Assembly: GCA_012031565.1 (NCBI GenBank)
Contig: JAAUUM010000018.1
Coordinates: 1-32,578, forward strand
Length of the DNA stretch: 32,578 bases
Source of the DNA: Synechococcaceae cyanobacterium SM2_3_2
Lineage (GTDB): Bacteria > Cyanobacteriota > Cyanobacteriia > Thermostichales > Thermostichaceae
Direction: 5' to 3'
In this document: in pieces, positions 24,766-31,815 of the stretch
How positions within the stretch are numbered: the stretch's first letter is position 1
Layout of the letters: each line of letters starts with the position of its first letter
The notes under the pieces: model-generated
What the model was told of the DNA's origin: nothing
Database searches by the model: none
Seen by the model: only the letters and a program-made list of their open reading frames with translations
Translations under genes and position numbers: made by a program

Positions 24766-25332
24766 GTGATCAGGAAACCCAGCCGCCAGCAGAAAGGTGG
24801 CAGCATGGGTACGAACTGGCTCCTGATCTGATCCAAGCTGGCCTACCTCCCACCCTTCCACTCCAGCGGGATCCCGCCATAGATCCAAATGCGAGACATG
24901 GGGATCCGCATAAAAAAAGTAATCTCCGCCAAACAGCAGGCCATTGGCATGAGTCAGCCAGTCGTGACTGAGGCGATAGACAGTGCAGTTTGAGACTTTG
25001 CAGTTTGAGACTTTCAACGGCACACACCAGCCATCCACTGCGATGATCGAAGTGATTGAATCGGGTCTCAGGGTCGCTAAGAGGGCTGCTCCTGCTACTC
25101 CAGCACTAAAACTGATCAGGGAGAGAGGAGTTGAAACCGGGATCCCTTGGCCCCAGAGCCAGCGATGGATCCCATAGCCATCCCACGTGGGGCCGGGATA
25201 GTCCAGCATGGCCTGACCTGAGTATTGCGAGAGAAAATGACGAAATCCTTGCTCAGCCACCTGTGCCGCTGGGGAGGGATCGGCCCCACCCAATAGAAGC
25301 GTGATCGGTTCAGTCATGGTTCTATTGGGCAT
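24739..25332 (-). CDS. Alpha/beta-hydrolase-like protein, unknown function
   Basis: A 197-residue protein with features of a small alpha/beta hydrolase: a nucleophile-elbow-like SFSAG followed by a small-residue helix (VAGAALLATL), a candidate acid in IIAVDGW and a candidate His in DPHVSHLDLW. The elbow lacks the first Gly of GxSxG, so activity is uncertain. A 15-bp in-frame duplication (24985-25014) gives KVSNCKVSNC in a likely surface loop. ATG 25332 has AGGA 3 nt upstream; ATG 25317 is an alternative. It converges on rnj, and its 3' end lies inside the rnj terminator. Family resemblance only. Confidence 0.7.
   Translation of the reverse strand: MPNRTMTEPITLLLGGADPSPAAQVAEQGFRHFLSQYSGQAMLDYPGPTWDGYGIHRWLWGQGIPVSTPLSLISFSAGVAGAALLATLRPDSITSIIAVDGWCVPLKVSNCKVSNCTVYRLSHDWLTHANGLLFGGDYFFYADPHVSHLDLWRDPAGVEGWEVGQLGSDQEPVRTHAATFLLAAGFPDHKTSPSPLD
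24985..25014. repeat. Two-copy 15-bp tandem repeat in hydrolase-like gene
   Basis: GCAGTTTGAGACTTT is perfectly duplicated at 24985 and 25000. In frame on the minus strand it repeats Lys-Val-Ser-Asn-Cys. Confidence 0.95.
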
Positions 25333-25335
25333 CTG

Positions 25336-25363
25336 TCCTAAAGCTAGAGTCCTAAAGCTAGAG
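25336..25363. repeat. Two-copy 14-bp tandem repeat in a minus-strand spacer
   Basis: TCCTAAAGCTAGAG is perfectly duplicated at 25336 and 25350, in the 39-nt spacer between two minus-strand genes. It also supplies the AGGA Shine-Dalgarno of the downstream gene. Confidence 0.95.
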
Positions 25364-25371
25364 ATGGATCC

Positions 25372-25842
25372 TTATCCCAACATCGGAAAGATACTGGCCA
25401 CATCCACGATGTGAAATTGCACCAAGCCTACGATCAGGAGGGTGTAGGCGGTAGAGGAGGCAACCCCGATCCAGATCTCCCGCTGCCAGTCGCGGGGGGG
25501 ATCCTCTGGAGCATGATCTGGGGATGGAGAAGAGGGCTTTTTCAGCACATCCCTTTTCAGCACATCCTTTTTCAGCACATCAGTGGTTCCCCACTGCATC
25601 ATCAGGATCCCAAGCAGGTTAGAGATCCAATAGCCAACCACCGTCATGGGCAGCACCCAACCTGGTGAGAACAGGCCAAATAGCCAGCCAAATCCATAGG
25701 CGATGGGCAGATTGAAAATTAGATCATTCCACCAGGACAATGGCGAGAGCATGAAGCCTAAAGTCACCAATGCGCCCCCTCGTATCTTTGCCCACATTGA
25801 CGGGATCCCAAAATCAATGTCCCAATCGTAACCGTCTGTCAA
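25372..25842 (-). CDS. Small integral membrane protein, unknown function
   Basis: A 156-residue protein with about three hydrophobic segments: GGALVTLGFMLSPLS followed by a WWNDL-containing loop, a second and third helix around LPIAYGFGWLFGLF and VVGYWISNLLGILMM, and a last helix near the C-terminus (ASSTAYTLLIVGLVQF). The loop before the last helix contains Asp-Val-Leu-Lys repeats from a 15-bp tandem repeat. The TTG at 25842 is taken because AGGA lies 9 nt upstream; ATG 25797 is the alternative. No function can be assigned. The same-strand neighbour downstream is the hydrolase-like gene, 39 nt away, possibly an operon. Confidence 0.68.
   Translation of the reverse strand: MTDGYDWDIDFGIPSMWAKIRGGALVTLGFMLSPLSWWNDLIFNLPIAYGFGWLFGLFSPGWVLPMTVVGYWISNLLGILMMQWGTTDVLKKDVLKRDVLKKPSSPSPDHAPEDPPRDWQREIWIGVASSTAYTLLIVGLVQFHIVDVASIFPMLG
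25537..25581. repeat. Three-copy 15-bp tandem repeat in membrane-protein gene
   Basis: Near-perfect copies of CTTTTTCAGCACATC at 25537, 25552 and 25567 encode repeated Lys-(Lys/Arg)-Asp-Val-Leu in a cytoplasmic or periplasmic loop. Confidence 0.93.
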
Positions 25843-25906
25843 GGACTAGGATCCTGAGATTGGGGCTAAGGCGAGTTACCCTAGCCTAGACCAGCAAGTG
25901 TGTGTG

Positions 25907-26788
25907 ATGGCGATGAGAATCAGTCAGTTTTTTGGGGCAGGGTTGGGAATTGGTCTGGCTGTGGGGCTAGAGATGGCGAGTGCCGCTCCACAGGTGCGAA
26001 TCAGCCCATCTGAGGCCCCGTTGGGCTATACCTTTGTGGTGGAGGTCACCTCAACAGATCCTCCTCTCTCGGATCCAAATGTGGTTTTGAGCAACCCGAG
26101 CGGGGATCCCCAACGATATCCCTTTTCAGAGATGGGATCCGGTCGCTGGCGGGCTTTGCTCCCCTCCACTCCCCTTGATCAACCGGGATCCCGTAGTCTG
26201 ACCATTGAGGGCTTTGGGCAAGATCCGGGGCCATTTACTTTGTCCTTGCAACCCCGTAACTTCGTTACCCAGCGGATCACCCTGCCACCGGGCAGCACCG
26301 TCTGGGCTAGCGAGATCGAGTGGACAGAGGTAAATGCCTTTCGAGAGCAGATCAACCCCGATAAGTATTGGCAGGGCTACTTTGTCCGGCCAGCCTCGGG
26401 CCCAACCACCACCCCTTTTGGCGTCCGCCGCTACTATGACGGGGTGTTTGCCGAAGACTACTACCACCGCGGGCTGGACTACGCCGGAGCCGTGGGATCC
26501 CCGGTCTATGCTCCAGCCGCAGGACGGGTGGGATTGGTGGGCTACGAGTCGGAGGGGTATCAGGTTCAGGGCAACACCATCGGTATCGATCATGGTCAAG
26601 GGGTGACCAGTATGCTGTTGCACCTCAGCCGCATCGATGTGCAGGAGGGGGACTGGGTGCAAGCAGGGCAAGTAGTGGGGGGGATCGGAGCCACGGGCAC
26701 CGCCACTGGGCCTCACCTGCACTGGGGTCTCTTTATTCACAATGTGGCAGTGGATCCCATCCCTTGGATGAACCTAGCCATGCCCTAG
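25907..26788 (+). CDS. M23 (LytM-type) peptidase, exported
   Basis: A predicted periplasmic peptidoglycan endopeptidase or LytM-like activator. From ATG 25907 it is 293 residues. It has an N-terminal signal peptide (hydrophobic to about 26, ending SAAPQ), a beta-rich N-terminal domain, and a C-terminal M23 domain with an intact zinc site: His187 and Asp191 in HRGLD, then His270 and His272 in PHLHWG. All catalytic ligands are present, so it is likely an active enzyme. The frame extends to GTG 25898; ATG 25907 or 25913 is more likely, and no clear Shine-Dalgarno distinguishes them. It diverges from the small membrane-protein gene. Confidence 0.92.
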   Translation: MAMRISQFFGAGLGIGLAVGLEMASAAPQVRISPSEAPLGYTFVVEVTSTDPPLSDPNVVLSNPSGDPQRYPFSEMGSGRWRALLPSTPLDQPGSRSLTIEGFGQDPGPFTLSLQPRNFVTQRITLPPGSTVWASEIEWTEVNAFREQINPDKYWQGYFVRPASGPTTTPFGVRRYYDGVFAEDYYHRGLDYAGAVGSPVYAPAAGRVGLVGYESEGYQVQGNTIGIDHGQGVTSMLLHLSRIDVQEGDWVQAGQVVGGIGATGTATGPHLHWGLFIHNVAVDPIPWMNLAMP

Positions 26789-26943
26789 GTTGTGTGAACA
26801 GATCAGCCAGATGACTGCGGTAATTAGGGTAATTAGATAGATGAATTAGATAGATGGATCCCAGGAGCTTCTCGGGTCGGGCCGCTTGTCATAAAGCATC
26901 ACTGGATATTGTATTGCTTGAGGTTGGCCAAAAAGGTCTCTAT

Positions 26944-26973
26944 TAAATGCCGCTAAATGCCGCTAAATGCCGC
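26944..26973. repeat. Three-copy 10-bp tandem repeat
   Basis: Three perfect copies of TAAATGCCGC at 26944, 26954 and 26964, in the spacer between the convergent M23 peptidase and zinc-ribbon/FHA genes. Noncoding, so the period need not be a multiple of three. Confidence 0.95.
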
Positions 26974-26989
26974 GCACTGATGACACAGC

Positions 26990-27901
26990 CTAAACCTTGG
27001 CTGCTCTGGTTTCCACCTCAAACCGGAATGTGATCTGGCGCTTGCGGCCAAAGGTAACCACATCGCCAGGATTGAGGGGCTTGCGGTGGCGAGTGCCCGG
27101 TTGCAAGGGTTCCCCATTCAAGAAGGTGCCATTGAGGCTGCCCGCATCTTCTAAAAAGAAACTCTCAGCTTGATCCTGTTGATCCTCATGCTTAAAACGA
27201 TGGATGACCGCATGAACCCGAGAGATAATCTCAGACTCAGCCACCCTCGATAAATCAACCTGCACCGGGATCTGGTCGTTGGGCTTGCCCATATACAGCA
27301 CGGGTAGATCTGGCAATTCAAATCGCTCACCCGCCTCTGCGATCAGGAGGGCCATCGGCGGTAACGGAACTGAAGGGATCGGCTCAGGTTCCGGCTCATC
27401 CAGCAGGGTGCCAGGGCTATAGATCAGGCCAGGATCTTCGGATCCCTCTATTTCTGGCTCCAGGGATCCTGAATCGGCGGGATACTTTGCTGGGATTGGA
27501 GCGGCAGGTTCGGCTTCCAGTTCCAAATTAGTATTCACTCCGGCTAGTTGATCAGCTTTATCCATCTGCCAGGGTAAAGTCGGATTGTAGGGCAGGGCCT
27601 GTTGATCCCCTTGCTTTTGCTCAACTGCTCTCTGGGCAACCTCAAATTCAACACTTTTAGGGGCCAGCAGCGGTTTTGGGGCAGAGTGATCCGCATTTGG
27701 CACATCAGTCTCAGGCACATCAGTCTCAGGCACATCAGTCTCAGGCTCATCAGTCTCAGGATTTTGAGCCACTACGGGGAAAAAAGCGAGATCCGTTTCT
27801 GGATCGAGACCTGGCCTGCTCAACTCCACCCCACAGTTTTCGCAGTAGATGGCATCGTCAGAATTGACGTGGCCGCAATGGAAACACTCGATGCCGTCCA
27901 T
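26990..27901 (-). CDS. Zinc-ribbon / FHA domain protein
   Basis: A 303-residue signalling-type protein. The N-terminus is a C4 zinc ribbon (Cys6, Cys9, Cys20, Cys23). Next comes an acidic low-complexity region with tandem Glu-Thr-Asp-x-Pro repeats (49-68) and further Pro/Glu-rich linker. A C-terminal FHA domain (about 200-295) has SRVHAVIH, then GSLNGTFLNGEPL and GDVVTFGRK, and would bind phosphothreonine. No enzyme domain or membrane segment is seen, so it is probably an adaptor for Ser/Thr-kinase signalling (inference). ATG 27901 is supported by AAGG 10 nt upstream within an AAGGATCC. It is convergent with the M23 gene. Confidence 0.87.
   Translation of the reverse strand: MDGIECFHCGHVNSDDAIYCENCGVELSRPGLDPETDLAFFPVVAQNPETDEPETDVPETDVPETDVPNADHSAPKPLLAPKSVEFEVAQRAVEQKQGDQQALPYNPTLPWQMDKADQLAGVNTNLELEAEPAAPIPAKYPADSGSLEPEIEGSEDPGLIYSPGTLLDEPEPEPIPSVPLPPMALLIAEAGERFELPDLPVLYMGKPNDQIPVQVDLSRVAESEIISRVHAVIHRFKHEDQQDQAESFFLEDAGSLNGTFLNGEPLQPGTRHRKPLNPGDVVTFGRKRQITFRFEVETRAAKV
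27701..27760. repeat. Four-copy 15-bp tandem repeat in zinc-ribbon/FHA gene
   Basis: CACATCAGTCTCAGG at 27701, 27716 and 27731 (perfect), with CTCATCAGTCTCAGG at 27746. On the minus strand it encodes the Pro-Glu-Thr-Asp-Val repeat of the linker. Confidence 0.95.
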
Positions 27902-28110
27902 AGCTTGGGATCCTTAGTCTTGACAGGAGAAATTGACGTCGGTGCAAGTTTGGAGGTGAAAACGGGGGAAGCACAGTCTAAGCCATCTTTAAGGCTAGAG
28001 CACTTTTAGGGCTCTCAAAATGACTAGGGAGATAATGACTGGGGAGATGCTGGAGACCGTTCTTCTAGTCTGCCCCTTAGGATACCTGCCCGATGGTCGG
28101 TTTGGGATCC

Positions 28111-28647
28111 TCAAGCAAGCCGACCTCCAGGAGCTGTCACAGGTTGAGTGGGGATCCGACTTCGGGGGATATCTGGCCCAGGGTCTTCTCCGGGTAAGCG
28201 GGCGGCCTCAATGGTCTGGGGCAATACCCCCACCAAACGAGCCAAAACATCGTTGGGTAGACGGCTGACATCATTGGGGGAGAAAAACTCCTCCAGACTG
28301 GTGAGCAATCCTCTGGCTCGCTGGGCTGGGATGGGATTTTCGGTGGTTTGTTGCAACCAACGCATCCAGTGTTTTCGTTTGGCGTAGGCTCTTTGGCGCT
28401 CTTGGTGGCTGGCAGGGTGAAGCAAAGTCACATCTCCCACCGGAATAATGGTGGCGGATTCAATATCCAGTGGCCCCCCCACCGCAGCCCCAGGGCCAGC
28501 AAACTCCGCGTGAAAGGTTTTACAGATGATCAGGGCATTGCGCTTGTGGGGATCCAGCATCAGCAATTGACCACTGCTCAAGGTTCTGACCAGGGTTAGG
28601 GGCTCTAGGTGGGAGCTAAGGCTGCGGTCGGGTGGGATGTCGCTCAT
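28111..28647 (-). CDS. Conserved-looking hypothetical protein
   Basis: Not recognised. From ATG 28647 it is 178 residues, soluble and without a signal peptide. It opens with DIPPDRSLSSHLEPLTLVRTLSSGQLLMLDPHKRNALIICKT, suggesting a compact beta domain. A basic helix follows (RQRAYAKRKHWMRWLQQ), then a helical C-terminal part with LTSLEEFFSPNDVSRLPNDVLARLVGVLP. The last about 25 residues are Pro/Gly-rich. The frame also opens from GTG 28674, nine codons earlier; neither start has a good Shine-Dalgarno. It diverges from the pepP gene. Confidence 0.65.
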   Translation of the reverse strand: MSDIPPDRSLSSHLEPLTLVRTLSSGQLLMLDPHKRNALIICKTFHAEFAGPGAAVGGPLDIESATIIPVGDVTLLHPASHQERQRAYAKRKHWMRWLQQTTENPIPAQRARGLLTSLEEFFSPNDVSRLPNDVLARLVGVLPQTIEAARLPGEDPGPDIPRSRIPTQPVTAPGGRLA

Positions 28648-28867
28648 CAGGTGAACTTGATTGAACCCAGTCACTATCCATGCACTTCCCTATCATGACC
28701 TGTTTGTCGATTCAGCTGTCATCCCAACGTCTTCACTTCGATAAAAAGCCAAAAGGATCAGCCCCAAAAGTTTGTTGAGCCCTCTCAAGCGATGATTTTG
28801 ATACCGTCAAAGGCTGGGATCCCTGCCAAAATAGATAGACTTCATTCCAACAGCCATCGCTATTCCC

Positions 28868-30762
28868 ATGCTTCTCTCCTCCCCACCGGCCCAATCGTCT
28901 GCCCCCAGTTCCAGCCCCCTAGCAGCTCAATGGGCCTTGACCCGGCAAAAACTGGAGCGGTTCCGACAGATCTTGCGTGATCATCGTCTGGATGCGTGGG
29001 TGCTGCTATCGGGGGATGAGCATCTAAACGAGTATCTGCCCACCGCCCGCAAACGTCGCGACTGGCTGACCGGATTTACGGGATCGGCTGGAGATGTGCT
29101 GATCACCCTGGACAAGGCTTGGCTCTTGGTGGATCCCCGTTATGACGAGCAGGCGGATCAGCAGACCGATCGGGCGGATTTTGAGCTGATCAGGGCGGCC
29201 GGCCCCAGCAGCCCAGCTTGACTGACTTGGTGGAACAACTGCCCTCGGGATCCCGGATTGGGGTGGATCCATTTACGGTGTCGGTGGCCACCTATCGGCA
29301 GTTGGCTGAAACCTGCACGGCAGCGGGGCATGAGTGTGTCGCCAGGGATCTCAACCCGGTGGATCAGCTGCGCTCAGAGCTGGAGGGATCCGAGTCCTTG
29401 GTCTTGACCGCCAATCCGGTCTATCCAGTGCCCGTAGAGATTGCCGGGGCCAGCATTGCCGATAAGGTCGCTCAAGTGCGGCAACGGATGCAGGCAAAAC
29501 GCATCGGCATCCTGCCCGTCACCAAGCTGGATCAGGTGGCCTGGTTATTCAATCTGCGGGGATCCGATATCCCCTACAATCCCGTCTTTCGGGCCTATGG
29601 CCTGGTTTCAACCACAGAGGTGGTGCTTTGTACGGACGGCATCCGACTGACGGCTGAAGCAGTCCAAAGCCTGAAGGCTGCTGGGGTCGAGATCCGGCCC
29701 TACGAGGCTTATGCAGCCATTTTGCAGGGCTGGGCTGAGGCGAGTCCAGTAGAAACCGTAGGGGGAGAAACCGTAGGGGCGTTGGTGGGCATCGATCCCA
29801 AGCACACCACCCAGGGAACGATGGCACTATTGTCTGCCTTGGCAAACAGCCGCTCTCGCGATCTAGCTCATCCCATTGAGCAGCTCAAGGCTTGCAAAAA
29901 TCCCACCGAATTGGTACTGATGCGGCTATCCAATCGTCAGGCCAGTCGGGCCAAGATCCGCACCTTGGCCTGGATCCAGCAGCAAACGGAAGCAGGGATC
30001 CCGATCACCGAAGCGGATGTGGCGGATCAAATCCAGCAGTTTTACCAAGCCGAACCCCACTGGCGCGGTCTCAGCTTCAATACCATCGCCGCCACCGGAT
30101 CCAACGGCTCCATCGTCCACTACGGCACCCCCGATCCGCAGCGGGTGTTGCAAGCCGGGGATCTGTTTTTGTTGGATTCGGGATCCCAGTATTGGGGGGG
30201 CACCACCGATGACACCCGTACGGTCTTGGTGGGGCCAGCCCAACCCACCCCTGAGCAGACCCATCGCTATACCGCTGTCCTCAAGGCCCATATCGACTGC
30301 ATCAGTCAGATCTTTCCTGCCGGAACCTGGGGATCCCAGCTGGATGGCATCACGCGGGCCAGCATGTGGCGGGCCGGGTTGGACTACGGCCACGGCACAG
30401 GCCACGGTGTCGGAGCCTTTTTGAATGTGCATGAGGGGCCAAACGGCATCCGCAAAAACGCCTCTACTTCCCTGGAGGTGGGCATGATCAACAGCGTCGA
30501 ACCGGGGTTTTACCAACCGGGCTGGGGAGGCATCCGTCTGGAAAACTTGGCGGAGGTGGCTCCGGCGGTGGAGGGCTGGCTGCGGTTTGAGTCCTTGACC
30601 TGGATCCCCTTTGATCTGCGGCTGATCCACAAGCCCAGCCTCACCCCGTTTCAGCACCAATGGTTAGAGCTTTATCACCACGCTGTCTATGAGATGATGG
30701 CCCCCACGCTGGAGGGATCCGAGTTGAGCTGGTTGAAGCAGGCTTGTGGTCTGGGGGCGTAA
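28868..30762 (+). pseudogene. pepP: Xaa-Pro aminopeptidase (three-domain type), one frameshift
   Basis: An M24 metallopeptidase removing N-terminal residues before proline. The first frame (ATG 28868) gives the N-terminal creatinase-like domain (LERFRQILRDHRLDAWVLLSGDEHLNEY, FTGSAGDVLIT). It ends prematurely at TGA 29219. The next frame continues directly with LTDLVEQLPSGSRIGVDPFTVS to 30762. The metal site is intact there: DSG...TDDTRT, GHGTGHGVG, EPGFY and RLENL. One missing base, most simply a C in the run 29203-29206, joins the frames into about 631 residues, right for the XPNPEP1-like three-domain class. The catalytic half is intact, so a sequencing error is likely. Confidence 0.87.
29749..29778. 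repeat. Two-copy 15-bp tandem repeat in aminopeptidase gene
   Basis: GTAGAAACCGTAGGG (29749) and GGAGAAACCGTAGGG (29764) repeat Glu-Thr-Val-Gly in a linker between domains. Confidence 0.9.
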
Positions 30763-30841
30763 CGGCTTAGCTAACTGGCGCTCAGACCCGCTAAGACCAA
30801 TGTGGCTTAAACTTGAGCCAGAAAGATTCCGCGTTCTCCCT

Positions 30842-31810
30842 ATGTCCCCACAGCCCCCCCATCGGGATCCCTGGTCAGACTCTCCCCTGTGGGCGGGTCG
30901 CTATCACCTTCAGCGCCGGTTGGATTCGAGTCCTCTAGGCACCCTCTATGAAGCCTTCACCCCAGAGCATGAGCGGGTCTTGGTGCGCCAGATGGGGTGG
31001 GCCATCCCTGAGGGTAGCCCGCTGCGTAAAACTCTGGAGCTGGAATCTCGCTTGGCCAACCTGTTGGGGGATCATCCCCATGTGGCTCGGCGGCTGGACT
31101 GGGGCTGGGATCCCCAGGGACGCCCCTATTGGGTGATGGCGGCTCCGGCGGGGGAGCTGATCACGCTGCCAACCCAACTGGCCCAAGGGATCCGCTATGG
31201 CCTCAAACCCGCAGTACGGCTGGGGCACCAACTGACAGCCGCCCTCCATGCCGCCCATCGTCTGCGGGGACATCTAGGGGATCCCCCGGTGGCGGTGGCG
31301 GGGCTGCGACATCGCTGCCTCAGCCCGTCGTCGGTGCTGCTGGTACAAGACACTGAGCTGGTGCAAGTGTTGGATTGGGCCGCTGCTGTGGCGCTCGATC
31401 CCCCCCTCTCTAGCCATGATCCGCAATTGGATCCCCTGTTGCCCTATCTAGCCCCCGAAGTCCGGCGCGGCTTGGTGGCGGATGAACGCAGTGATATCTA
31501 TTCTTTGGCAGCCTTGTTGGCCCATGTCATGACAGGGCGTGTCCCCCCCCTAGAGAGATCTCCCGAGTCCTTTTTTCTGGCCTCCTCCCTGCCTGCTGCT
31601 GTGGTGGCGGTTTTAGGTGCCTGTCTTGACCCCGATCCCGCTCAGCGACCCAGTAGTATGGAAGCCCTCAGTCATCGGCTCTCCTTGGCGGCAGGCTTAG
31701 CGGCTCCCCAAACTGGGATCCCGGCCTTGGTGGTGGATGATCATGGGGCGGCAGGACAGGGACTTTCTGAGCAGGAGACGGTGGTACTGCCCATTTCGGC
31801 TGCCCTGTAG
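30842..31810 (+). CDS. Degenerate Ser/Thr kinase-like protein (pseudokinase)
   Basis: From ATG 30842, 322 residues with the outline of a bacterial Hanks-type kinase. The glycine-loop region is LDSSPLGTLYEAF. The VAIK position reads VLVR (Arg49 for the ATP-binding Lys). The catalytic HRDLKPEN loop reads HRCLSPSS (157-164), losing the catalytic Asp, Lys and Asn. DFG reads DWA (178-180). APE (204-206) and the structural SDIYSL with its following helix are kept. It is therefore probably catalytically dead. There is no transmembrane segment. The frame extends to 30746, but 30842 fits the domain start. The stop TAG overlaps the Shine-Dalgarno of the next gene, suggesting coupled translation. Confidence 0.82.
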   Translation: MSPQPPHRDPWSDSPLWAGRYHLQRRLDSSPLGTLYEAFTPEHERVLVRQMGWAIPEGSPLRKTLELESRLANLLGDHPHVARRLDWGWDPQGRPYWVMAAPAGELITLPTQLAQGIRYGLKPAVRLGHQLTAALHAAHRLRGHLGDPPVAVAGLRHRCLSPSSVLLVQDTELVQVLDWAAAVALDPPLSSHDPQLDPLLPYLAPEVRRGLVADERSDIYSLAALLAHVMTGRVPPLERSPESFFLASSLPAAVVAVLGACLDPDPAQRPSSMEALSHRLSLAAGLAAPQTGIPALVVDDHGAAGQGLSEQETVVLPISAAL

Positions 31811-31815
31811 GAGCA

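Noticed and set aside
28020-28268. 82-aa plus-strand ORF with TTREIMTGE-like start
   Set aside because: Its second half is antisense to the conserved-looking hypothetical gene, its first half covers an imperfect 15-bp duplication, and no Shine-Dalgarno or family resemblance was seen.
29926-30660. 244-aa minus-strand ORF
   Set aside because: Antisense to the catalytic domain of aminopeptidase P, whose metal-binding motifs are clear on the plus strand.
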